Program-made: the position numbers and the translations under genes
The notes under the pieces: model-generated
What the model saw: the letters and a program-made list of their open reading frames with translations, nothing else
Told to the model about the DNA's origin: nothing
Database searches by the model: none
Part shown: positions 1 through 7,452 of the stretch, piece after piece
Position numbering within the stretch: the stretch's first letter is position 1
Layout of the letters: the number at the start of each line of letters is the position of its first letter
Assembly: GCA_022614695.1 (NCBI GenBank)
Contig: JAKEIC010000200.1
Coordinates: 1 to 42,221, forward strand
Direction: 5' to 3'
DNA: 42,221 bases
Source of the DNA: Planctomycetales bacterium
GTDB lineage: Bacteria > Planctomycetota > JAKEIC01

Positions 1-2
1 GC

Positions 3-164
3 GGGGACGGGAGATCGGGCAGGCAGCGCCCCCTTCAGGCCGCCGAACCGGGCGTACTCTACTCGGCCTTCCGAGCGTTCGTGGTCTCGCTACAGCCCCG
101 TCGGCAAGTCCTCCTCAAGGCGGGGCTCCACAACCGCTATTCAGGGCCGTATCCGTTCGTGTAG
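3..164 (+). CDS. 3' end of an incoming gene (partial, unidentified)
   Basis: The frame is open from the window edge to a TAG at 162-164 and about four fifths of its codons end in G or C, as in the real genes here. The last residues read roughly LYSAFRAFVVSLQPRRQVL and then a short polar tail. The fragment is only about 53 residues and I do not recognise a family. It would end convergently against the minus-strand open frame described next. It could be a chance open frame in GC-rich DNA. Confidence 0.35.
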   Translation, partial: GDGRSGRQRPLQAAEPGVLYSAFRAFVVSLQPRRQVLLKAGLHNRYSGPYPFV

Positions 165-385
165 ATGGCGGCCCGGCGCGGGAGCCCGTGCTTCGTCCTG
201 CCCGCGTCGGCGGATTCGATGGGCGTGATGCTGGCGTGGTCGGAGGCGTCCTCGATGAGCCCGAGCGGCCAGTGATGCCCGCCCGCGTCGAGGGGGGCGC
301 GTCGGGTGTCGAGGGGTAGGCGGTTTTGGGGGTGCGAGGTCAGGCGACCCGATCCGACCCTCGTACCTGGCCCGCCGCGCGATCG
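137..385 (-). other. start-less open frame downstream of the ApeA-like HEPN gene
   Basis: After the TGA stop of the HEPN gene (386-388) the same reading frame stays open for about 82 codons to a TAG at 137-139. The end looks protein-like (GLIEDASDHASITPIESADA, then an Arg/Lys-containing tail ending NGYGPE). No ATG, GTG or TTG with a ribosome site begins it. It may be the remnant of a longer ancestral C-terminus, a decayed neighbouring gene, or chance. No other gene is visible in this stretch. Confidence 0.25.
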
Positions 386-1681
386 TCAGGGTTGTAGCGG
401 GCCCTGGGGGGAGGCGGGGCCCGCTGGGGGCGGATTGGGCCCCGAGGGTGATCCTTCGTCGTGGGAGGCCGCCGACGGCTTCCTCTCTTCGAGGGCTCTC
501 TTGAGGGCCTCGGGCACGACCCAGGCGTCCCCGGCCACCGACTTCCACCAGCGGAGAATGCTCCCGCTTACGATGTACTCGAAGACGTGGAGCAGCATGG
601 GCACGTCGGCCGTCACCCACACTCCTCCATCTATCGCGGAGGCGAGCCCGCCCGGCTTCTCGGCGTACCCGTCGCCGTCCTTCGCGGGCGCTTCGCACAT
701 GGGGAAAGGAAAGGCGATTCCCGCGTGAAGCGCCTCGGACCGCCACTCGTAGATCTTCTCGAAGGCCGGGCGTAGGTAGGCCGGCTCCCATGGGATCTGG
801 GCGTGCTTGGCCGGGCGCTGCCTCGGTGGCGCGGGCGCGAACGTGTCGAGGAAGTCCACGAACTTGCTCGTAGCACCCATGAAACTGGTGATCTCCTTGG
901 CCACCTGATTGAGAAGTTGAGAGCCTCCCGCTTTGAGAAGCCGCTTGGCGAGGCTCGGGCGCGAGGCGCTGAGCCGCGCCACGGGGGGATCCTTGCCTGC
1001 CCGCCACTCCTCGGCAACACGTTCGACGGCGGAGACCATGAAGATCCATGCGAGGCCCGGCTCCGAGTCGGCGATCCACACGGCCTCCTGGTAGAGTCGC
1101 GCGGCCTGGACAAGGGCCACCGCGGTCTGCGCGGGGAGTCTCGGGAGGGAGGACAAGGGGAAGGCGAGATTCAGGAGCTTCATGCCCCGGACAGAGGGGA
1201 GGACCGGCGATCTTCCGGGGCGCCCTGGCAGGGCGGGGACCGCGATTGCGCTTGCCCCCTTCGGCTGGCCGTGGGGCCCGTGTCTTCGGCCGAACTCGCG
1301 TGTCACCGCGCCCGCCACGGCCCTCATGCCCAGGCAGAGTGATAGGAGAGCTGCGATCTCGTCGCCGATGTCCCCACCGTGGTAACGGGATGCGTCCGTC
1401 TCGTCCATCTCGGGAACGTGGCTCCGGAGTTGGAGGTGATCGTGAAGCCGGATGAAGGCCGCGGACCGCAGGCCGGGCGGTCCGGGCCACGCAAGTCCGT
1501 TCATGAGCGTGTACGGCCCGTAGTCTGTCGAGAGGGCCCCCAGCAGCTCGGCGTCGGTGAAGATCGGGAACTCGATCGCCCCCGCCGAGGGCTTCTCGTC
1601 CTCGTAGGCCTTCCAGTTCTCGTAGATGAACGGGCCGGAGCTTCGTTGCTTCGGGGTTGGTTCGTCGTCGTGCCTGGTCAT
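386..1681 (-). CDS. HEPN-domain protein, ApeA-like, second gene of a two-HEPN operon
   Basis: A 431-residue protein starting MTRHDDEPTP. The listed ORF extends further upstream, but this ATG overlaps the TGA of the preceding gene (ATGA), which is the better start. The middle (about 190-230) has the helical pattern ARLYQEAVWIADSEPGLAWI typical of ApeA-like/HEPN proteins, and the segment YEWRSEALHAG (about 311-321) supplies the R-x4-H motif (R314, H319) that forms the RNase active site in HEPN enzymes. The tail is Pro/Gly-rich and probably disordered. HEPN proteins are commonly ribonucleases in toxin-antitoxin and abortive-infection systems. Coupling to another probable HEPN protein suggests a toxin or defence module. 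The family call is by motif only; RNase activity is inferred. Confidence 0.65.
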   Translation of the reverse strand: MTRHDDEPTPKQRSSGPFIYENWKAYEDEKPSAGAIEFPIFTDAELLGALSTDYGPYTLMNGLAWPGPPGLRSAAFIRLHDHLQLRSHVPEMDETDASRYHGGDIGDEIAALLSLCLGMRAVAGAVTREFGRRHGPHGQPKGASAIAVPALPGRPGRSPVLPSVRGMKLLNLAFPLSSLPRLPAQTAVALVQAARLYQEAVWIADSEPGLAWIFMVSAVERVAEEWRAGKDPPVARLSASRPSLAKRLLKAGGSQLLNQVAKEITSFMGATSKFVDFLDTFAPAPPRQRPAKHAQIPWEPAYLRPAFEKIYEWRSEALHAGIAFPFPMCEAPAKDGDGYAEKPGGLASAIDGGVWVTADVPMLLHVFEYIVSGSILRWWKSVAGDAWVVPEALKRALEERKPSAASHDEGSPSGPNPPPAGPASPQGPLQP

Positions 1682-2442
1682 TCCCGTTGGCTCCGGGGTG
1701 TCACCTGGCCTGCGGCTATCCTGTCCCGCCGCGCCCGTGGAGCCGCTGACCAGGGGAAACGCAGAGCTTCCTCCCATCCGCGGGAGGGCTCGAAGAAGTC
1801 ATCTGCACACGACGCGCAATGCAGGAGCATCACGTACCTCCGCACGAGCTTCTTGAGTACCTCGATGGCGCGGTCTACCTGCCGCCAGTAGACCATCGGG
1901 GGTTGGGTCTTGAGGGTGTGCGCGATCCGGCGCGTCGCGTACTCCGCGATGGGTCGGCAGGTGCGGTCCAGGAGGCTGATGTCCCGCTGGAGGCGGCGCA
2001 CGCTCGCGACGTCGGGCTCCCCGGCGGTGGCGAAGAGCCGTCTGAACTCCCCCCGGACGTCGTGCTCGTGCTCCGGCGTGAATTCCCGGGGGGGGTCGCC
2101 GGGGATGGGGCGGCGAGCCTCAGCGACGTACCGGTCTGCCGTGAGGTGGCGGTTCCCTCGGCGAAGCTCGATCAGGAGGCGGTGGAGGGACTGGTCGTCG
2201 GGGTCGTGTTGGTAGTGCCGACGGATCGAGATGCCCATGTCCACGGCGTGGGCGGTGCCCATTGCTTCGGTCAGATCGCCCGCCGCCTCCCGAAGGCCCC
2301 GGCGGCGACGCAGGATCTTGAAGAGCGTCTTGAAGATCTTCCTCCGGGTGGCGAGTGCTCCGATGTCGAACAGCAGTCGGTGGACTTCCTCTCGCCAGGT
2401 GTCAGGGGTGGAGGCGGTCGGGGACGGCGTCGGTCTTCCCAT
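1678..2442 (-). CDS. HEPN AbiU2-like protein, first gene of a two-HEPN operon
   Basis: A 254-residue protein whose pattern resembles the AbiU2-like HEPN family: an early segment DQSLHRLLIELRRGNRHLTA (about 83-102), then SLLDRTCRPIAEYATRRIAH (about 156-175), with R171/R172 and H175 where the family has its conserved basic residues and IAH. The R-to-H spacing is shorter than the canonical R-x4-6-H, so catalysis is uncertain. The N-terminal third is very basic (RRRR run), fitting RNA binding. The ATG at 2442 has no Shine-Dalgarno sequence but lies 9 nt after TAGACT on the same strand. Its TGA overlaps the ATG of the ApeA-like gene, so the two are translationally coupled. AbiU2 relatives are linked to phage resistance; the role here is inference. 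Confidence 0.55.
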   Translation of the reverse strand: MGRPTPSPTASTPDTWREEVHRLLFDIGALATRRKIFKTLFKILRRRRGLREAAGDLTEAMGTAHAVDMGISIRRHYQHDPDDQSLHRLLIELRRGNRHLTADRYVAEARRPIPGDPPREFTPEHEHDVRGEFRRLFATAGEPDVASVRRLQRDISLLDRTCRPIAEYATRRIAHTLKTQPPMVYWRQVDRAIEVLKKLVRRYVMLLHCASCADDFFEPSRGWEEALRFPWSAAPRARRDRIAAGQVTPRSQRE

Positions 2443-2451
2443 CGCCCCGGA

Positions 2452-2457
2452 AGTCTA
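2452..2457 (-). promoter_or_regulatory. -10-like TAGACT before the HEPN operon
   Basis: On the minus strand TAGACT ends 9 nt before the ATG at 2442 and no ribosome site intervenes. The same arrangement recurs at several genes in the window, suggesting leaderless transcription. No -35 element is evident. Confidence 0.45.
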
Positions 2458-2836
2458 CTGGGCTTCGACTCGGTGGATGCCAGGGGCGTCTCAGTCTCGG
2501 GCCTCCCGCAAGGCGGGCCCCCCCGAGCGTGAACGGGGCGAAGCCTCGGTTGGGGCCCCAAGACATACTCCTACCATGGTTTGTCAGGGCTTCTGCGAGG
2601 GTATGCAAGGCTTCCGCGGCGTGGGTGTCAGGGACGGCCGCGTCCAAGGACGTGCTGAACTATTGACTTCACGTGTGTCCGAGACAAGCGTCGTCCTTCT
2701 GGGGCTCATCCCGGCGGACGAGATCCAGAAGGGCAGCTCAAGACCACTTCTTCTCGCGGGGACGGCAAGGATCGCTCGAGGTCACCCTGGTAGGGGTGTG
2801 CAGAGCACCAGGGAGAGGCGTCCGTGAGTCGCCCCC
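2458..2836. other. intergenic region between HEPN operon and kinase gene
   Basis: About 380 bp with no convincing gene. It contains a strong GC hairpin at 2496-2527 (CTCGGG ... CCCGAG arms with an internal CCCGC/GCGGG pair) and is slightly less GC-rich around 2560-2700. The hairpin lacks a U-tract, so I do not call it an intrinsic terminator. Short minus-strand frames here (for example 2402-2647) have no support. Confidence 0.4.
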
Positions 2837-5122
2837 CTACTTCCGGTCGAGTGCAGTGCGGAGGCGAACGAGATCCTCCTCGACCTTGGCCCGCTGCGGC
2901 CAGCCGGGCGGGGCAACGTCCAGGGCCCTCTCGAAGTCGGCCACTGCCCCCGGGAGGTCACCGAGGGCCCGCTTGGCAGCCCCGCGGTTGAACCACGGGG
3001 TCACGCTTCGGGAGCGCAGCTCGAGTGCGCGGTCAAAGTCCGCCACCGCCCCTGTGAGATCTCCTAGGGTCTGCTTCGCGGCGCCGCGGTTGGTCCAGGC
3101 CGCGACCTCCCGCGGGTCTAGCTCGAGGGCGCGGTCCCAGTCCGTCATCGCCCCCGAGAGGTCCCCCAGATTCGACTTTGCGACACCGCGGTTGTACCAA
3201 GCTTTCGCGTAACGCGGATCCAGTTCGAGGGCGCGATCCAGGTCCGTGAACGCTCCTGCGAAGTCCCCGAGGGCTCCCTTCGCGGCCCCGCGGTTGGTCC
3301 AGGCCATCACCAGCCGCGGGTCCAACTCGATGGCGTGATCGAGGTCCGCCACTGCCCTCGCGAAGTTCCCGAGCTCCCGTATGGCGGCGCCGCGGTTGTT
3401 CCAGGCCAACGCGAGCCGAGGGTCCAGTTCGAGGGCTCGGTCGTAGTCCAATACTGCACCCGCGAGATCACCGAGGTCTCGCTTCGCCACGCCGCGGTTG
3501 TTCCAGGTCAACGCGAGCCGAGGGTCCAGTTCGAGGGCTCGGTCGTAGTCCAGTATCGCTCCCGCGGTATCTCCGAGGTCCCGCTTCGCCCTGCCTCGGT
3601 TGTTCCAGGCCCACGCCAACGAGATCCCGGAGTCCAGGGCGGCGCCGTACTCCCGCACCGCCGCAGCGTGATCGCCCGCCGCGTCCCAAGTCTCGATGTA
3701 GCCCCTGAGGAAGTCTGCCTCCCACCCCTCTACCCCCCCCAGGGACGCTCGTGCCCGCGACCAATCCTCGCTCAGCGCCAGGCTCGCTCCGCGGGCGAGG
3801 CTACCCACACGGCCCGGCGACTCCCGGAGGGCCATGAAGTGCGGTTTCGCGTCCTCCCGGGCTAGGCGGAAGAACGCCTCGAGCCCCACGAGAAGCCGCG
3901 CCCGTGGGCCCTCGGACGACCCGGGCGCAACCAGGCCCCATTCCTCACGAGCTCCTGCACTCTCCCCGACCGCCCAGAGGAGGAGGCCCCTCTCGATCCG
4001 GAGGTCGTCCCGGGCGGGCTCGAGTTCGAGCGCCTCTCGGAGCATCTCCGCCGCCCTGCGGGGGCCCGTCTGCCGCAGGGCGCGGGCCTTCGCCGCGAGC
4101 GCCTCGACGGCCGACGCGGCCGAGGCCGCCGGGACCGGCGCGGGCGCATCCGGTCGCGGCCAGGCGGCGACAGCGCCCCACGCCACCGCGGCGCCGCCGA
4201 GGGCCACGGCGACGAACTTCCGCCGCCGGCCCCCGGGGAGCCGGGCCTTCGGCCTCTCGTCGCGGAGCACCCGGTCGAGGTCGTCGCGCAGCCCTGCGGC
4301 GTCCCGGTACCGGTCCCGGGCGCGCTTGGCGAGGGACGCTCGCACGACGCGTTCGACACCCTCCGGTACGTCGCCTCGGAGGGTCCGCAGTCTCGGCGGC
4401 TCCGCGAGCAGGACCCTTCCGACGACGGCGGCGTCCGTCTCACCCTCGAACGGCCGCCGTCCCGCCAGCATCTCGTAGAGGACGCAGCCGAGGGACCAGA
4501 CGTCGGTCGCGGGGATGAGCGACGAGGCCTCGCCCCGCGCCTGCTCGGGGGACATGTAAGCCGGGGTCCCGAGAGCCTGGCCGGTCTTCGTGAGCTTGCT
4601 TCCCGTCGCCGTCAGCTTCGCCAGCCCGAAGTCCGCGACGTGCGGGTGCCCCTCCCGGTCGAGGAGGATGTTCGAGGGCTTCACGTCGCGGTGGAGGATC
4701 CCCTTCGCGTGGGCCGCCGCGAGCGCGTCGGCGGCGTCACGCGCGATCGTCACGGCCTCCCGCCACGGAAGCGGTTCCCGAGCGATCCGCGCGGCGAGGG
4801 ATTCTCCCTCGACGAGTTCCAGGGCCACCCATTCGACTCGCCCGCCGGGCTCGCCGGGCGGTTGCTTGCTCATGGCACGGCCATCGGCTCCGCTCCAATC
4901 GAGGACTTTCACGATCCCCGGGTGGTCCAGGGCCTGTGCCGCCTCGACCTCGCGGCGGAACCGGCGGATCTCGTCGGGACCGGGGCCGCCCTCCCCCGAG
5001 CGGAGGACCTTGAGCGCCACCTCGCGGCCGTCCCGCAAGTCCCGCGCGCGGTACACGGTCGCGAAGCCCCCGCGGCCGAGCTCGGAGAGGGTGGCGAAGG
5101 GCCCGAGGACTCGGGGATCCAC
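2837..5122 (-). CDS. Ser/Thr protein kinase with C-terminal TPR array (complete)
   Basis: A 761-residue membrane kinase. The complete kinase domain spans about 8-290: Gly-rich loop LGRGGFATVY (15-24), catalytic Lys38 in VALKVL, catalytic loop HRDVKPSN (144-151), DFG at 164-166 and activation segment GTPAYMSPEQARGE. A hydrophobic segment at about 303-321 crosses the membrane. The rest carries a conserved helical region and at least seven 34-residue TPRs of the form AWNNRGxAKRDLGD, placed outside the cytoplasm by topology. It probably senses an extracytoplasmic protein and phosphorylates cytoplasmic targets. The start is GTG with a good site (GGGGAGG) about 7 nt upstream. It lies 96 bp downstream of a truncated paralogue on the same strand. 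Confidence 0.92.
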   Translation of the reverse strand: MDPRVLGPFATLSELGRGGFATVYRARDLRDGREVALKVLRSGEGGPGPDEIRRFRREVEAAQALDHPGIVKVLDWSGADGRAMSKQPPGEPGGRVEWVALELVEGESLAARIAREPLPWREAVTIARDAADALAAAHAKGILHRDVKPSNILLDREGHPHVADFGLAKLTATGSKLTKTGQALGTPAYMSPEQARGEASSLIPATDVWSLGCVLYEMLAGRRPFEGETDAAVVGRVLLAEPPRLRTLRGDVPEGVERVVRASLAKRARDRYRDAAGLRDDLDRVLRDERPKARLPGGRRRKFVAVALGGAAVAWGAVAAWPRPDAPAPVPAASAASAVEALAAKARALRQTGPRRAAEMLREALELEPARDDLRIERGLLLWAVGESAGAREEWGLVAPGSSEGPRARLLVGLEAFFRLAREDAKPHFMALRESPGRVGSLARGASLALSEDWSRARASLGGVEGWEADFLRGYIETWDAAGDHAAAVREYGAALDSGISLAWAWNNRGRAKRDLGDTAGAILDYDRALELDPRLALTWNNRGVAKRDLGDLAGAVLDYDRALELDPRLALAWNNRGAAIRELGNFARAVADLDHAIELDPRLVMAWTNRGAAKGALGDFAGAFTDLDRALELDPRYAKAWYNRGVAKSNLGDLSGAMTDWDRALELDPREVAAWTNRGAAKQTLGDLTGAVADFDRALELRSRSVTPWFNRGAAKRALGDLPGAVADFERALDVAPPGWPQRAKVEEDLVRLRTALDRK

Positions 5123-5218
5123 GTAGCGCCTCCCCGAGGACCAGCTTCCCGGGGATTGGAAACTCGGTCAAGCGCCGCGTCCGCCGGGCGGTCCCGGCGC
5201 TCCGGCCGCGTCGGGTCG

Positions 5219-7093
5219 CTAGCGCCCGTCGCCTCGCAGGTCCTTCAGGCGCTCCTGACAGGCCGCGATCGCCCGACGGTATTCCTCGACCCGCGCGTGA
5301 CCCGGGGCGAGGCGCACGAATTCGAGATAGGACTCGATGGCCCGGCGGAAGTCACGCCGGGAGTGGTAGGCGAGCCCCAGGTTGGCGTGAGCCTCCGGCC
5401 TCTCGGGCTGGAGGCGACGGGCGGCTTCGCCATCGGCGATGGCCCCCTCGTCATCCCCGACCGCGTGCCTCGCGGCGCACCGGTTGACGAGCGCGTCGAC
5501 GCAGTCGGGCCGCAGCCGGAGGGCGGCGTCGCAGTCCTCGATCGCTCCGGCGAAGTCCCCAAGGACTCGCCTCGCGTTCCCGCGGTTCGAGAGCGCCTCG
5601 AGGAAGTCCGGGCGAAGCCTCAACGCCGTCGTGAAATCCTCGAGCGCGCCGCGATCGTCCTGCAGGTCCTGCCTCGCCGCACCGCGGCTCACGAGCGCGT
5701 CCGCGTAGTCGGGCCTGAGTTTCAGCACGGTGTCGTAGTCCGCGATCGCGCCCCGTGCGTCTCCCAGCATCCGCAGCGCGATGCCGCGGTTGAAATACGC
5801 CTCGGGCAGCGTGGGCGGGAGCGCGAGCGCCGCGTCATAGTCCTCGAGGGCCGCCCCGATCTGCCCCCCGGCCCGTCTGGCGTTCCCGCGATTGACGAGT
5901 ATGTGCGGGACGCTCGGGCAAAGGCGCAGCGCCGCGTCGAAGTCCTCGATCGCGCCCGCGACGTTTCCGAGACCTCGCCTCAGGGCGCCACGGGTACAGA
6001 GGGCCCAGGCGAAAGGGATCCCGTCCGACAGCCCGCGGTCAAACTCCTGCGCGGCGGCGGCGCGGTCGCCGTCGGCGTCCGAAGTCTCGACGAAGCCCCG
6101 GAGGTAGGCGGCCTCCCACCCCGGCTGCCCTCGGAGCATGCCCCGGGCCTCCGACCAATTCCGGCGATGGGCCAGGAGCGCACCCTGGGCCAGCGTCGCC
6201 ACGAAGGGGTCGCCGCTCTGGGCGGCCGCCCGCAGCGCCGGCTCGGCCTCGTCGCCACGGAGGAATCCCGCTTCGAGCCGGAAGAACGCTTCCAGTCCCA
6301 CGTAGAGGGTCGCGAGCGCCGCCTGAGGCTCGGTCGGCGGGATCGCGGTCCATTCCGCGCGCGCCTCCGGTCCCCGCTCGGAGGCCCAGAGCAAGAGTCC
6401 TCGCTCCAGCCGCCAGTCCTGCCGGCCGGGCTCTGCTTCGAGCGCCTCGCCGAGCAACCGGGCGGCTTCCCTCGGATCCGAGTGTCGCAGCGCCCTCGCC
6501 TTCGTCTGCAGCGGCTCCGCGGGGGAAGGGAGTCGCTCGACCGCGGCTCTCTCGACGGCGGCGTCGTCCGGTGTCCGCCTCGCGACCGCGAGCCCGGCGC
6601 CCAGCGCCGCCGCGATTCCCACGGCCGCGCCCGCCCAGGAGCGCCGACGTCCGGGCCGCGCCGCGCGAGGCCTCTCCCCCCGGCGCACCCTCTCGAGGTC
6701 ATCCCGCAACGCACCCGCGTCCCGGTATCTCTCGCGGACCGCCTTCGCCAGGCAGACATGGATGATCCGCTCGACGCCCGCGGGTACGTCTCCCGCCAGC
6801 CGGCGGATGGGTGGCGCCCCCCCGAGCAACACCTTCCCGATGATCGCACCCGGGGAATCGCCGTCGAACGGAGGTCTCCCGGCCAACATCTCATGGAGGA
6901 CGCATCCGAGAGACCAGGCGTCGGTCGCGGGCGTGAGGGAGGAGACCTCGCCCCGCGCCTGCTCGGGGGACATGTAGGTCGGGGTGCCCAGCGCCTGGCC
7001 AGACTTCGTGAGCTTCGACCCCGTCGAGAGGGACTTCGCCAGCCCGAAGTCCGTGAGGTATGGCCTGCTGCCCCCGCCGAGGCTGGGATCCAT
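5219..7093 (-). CDS. N-lobe-deleted Ser/Thr kinase relative with TPR array
   Basis: A 624-residue protein starting MDPSLGGGSRPYLTDFG. The track starts 72 codons earlier, but that extension has no kinase similarity. The chosen ATG has a G-rich ribosome site, and the leader (GGAAGCTGG and GGATCC) matches that of the intact paralogue. The Gly-rich loop, catalytic Lys, helix C and HRD loop are all missing; the sequence goes straight into DFG (15-17), GTPTYMSPEQARGE, the C-lobe, a membrane segment (about 152-171) and seven TPRs. It cannot be an active kinase by known mechanism. It may be a decayed gene, or a retained membrane TPR protein with a C-lobe scaffold. Reading frame and codon use stay intact over 1.9 kb, which argues against simple decay. 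Confidence 0.75.
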   Translation of the reverse strand: MDPSLGGGSRPYLTDFGLAKSLSTGSKLTKSGQALGTPTYMSPEQARGEVSSLTPATDAWSLGCVLHEMLAGRPPFDGDSPGAIIGKVLLGGAPPIRRLAGDVPAGVERIIHVCLAKAVRERYRDAGALRDDLERVRRGERPRAARPGRRRSWAGAAVGIAAALGAGLAVARRTPDDAAVERAAVERLPSPAEPLQTKARALRHSDPREAARLLGEALEAEPGRQDWRLERGLLLWASERGPEARAEWTAIPPTEPQAALATLYVGLEAFFRLEAGFLRGDEAEPALRAAAQSGDPFVATLAQGALLAHRRNWSEARGMLRGQPGWEAAYLRGFVETSDADGDRAAAAQEFDRGLSDGIPFAWALCTRGALRRGLGNVAGAIEDFDAALRLCPSVPHILVNRGNARRAGGQIGAALEDYDAALALPPTLPEAYFNRGIALRMLGDARGAIADYDTVLKLRPDYADALVSRGAARQDLQDDRGALEDFTTALRLRPDFLEALSNRGNARRVLGDFAGAIEDCDAALRLRPDCVDALVNRCAARHAVGDDEGAIADGEAARRLQPERPEAHANLGLAYHSRRDFRRAIESYLEFVRLAPGHARVEEYRRAIAACQERLKDLRGDGR

Positions 7094-7452
7094 GCCGGCC
7101 CCCCGGAGTCCCAGCTTCCTGGGCGCGGCCGGGGCGGTCAAGTCGCCCCCACCCGTCAGGCGGTCCCCGCAACCTCGGCGACGAGCGTACGAAAAGCGCG
7201 GCTTCAGCTCGCGTCGGGGTCCCGCGCGGACGCGTCGGGTCGGCTCTGCGTGGAAGGCCTGCCCTGGCGGCCACTCGAGGTCGAGGTGGCCGCCGACGGC
7301 GCGCGGCACCGCCTGCAGCCACGGGATACCCCGTAGCTCACCCTCGGGGACCCGCGCCGCGCGGCGGATCCGCCCCGAGAGGGCGGAACGGCGGCGGCAG
7401 GTCTTCCCTCATTGGAGTGGCGGGCCAGGGATGCCGCCGTGGGAGGCAGCCG
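7094..7452. other. divergent intergenic region between truncated kinase and TIG/FG-GAP gene
   Basis: About 360 bp. It holds the leader of the truncated kinase (minus strand) and of the TIG/FG-GAP lipoprotein (plus strand, GGGAGG ribosome site). A perfect 12-bp palindrome GGCGGATCCGCC sits at 7363-7374 inside a larger inverted repeat (CTCGGGG at 7343-7349, CCCCGAG at 7373-7379). There is no room here for the missing kinase N-lobe, which needs about 420-450 bp, and no frame encodes it. Confidence 0.5.

Noticed and set aside
141-1490. A 449-codon minus-strand ORF overlapping the ApeA-like gene
   Set aside because: Highly Arg/Pro-biased shadow frame; the overlapping frame has normal protein composition, HEPN motif and ATGA coupling.
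7094-7309. Upstream extension of the truncated kinase as an alternative N-terminus
   Set aside because: Seventy-two codons with no kinase similarity; the internal ATG has a better ribosome site and a leader shared with the intact paralogue.
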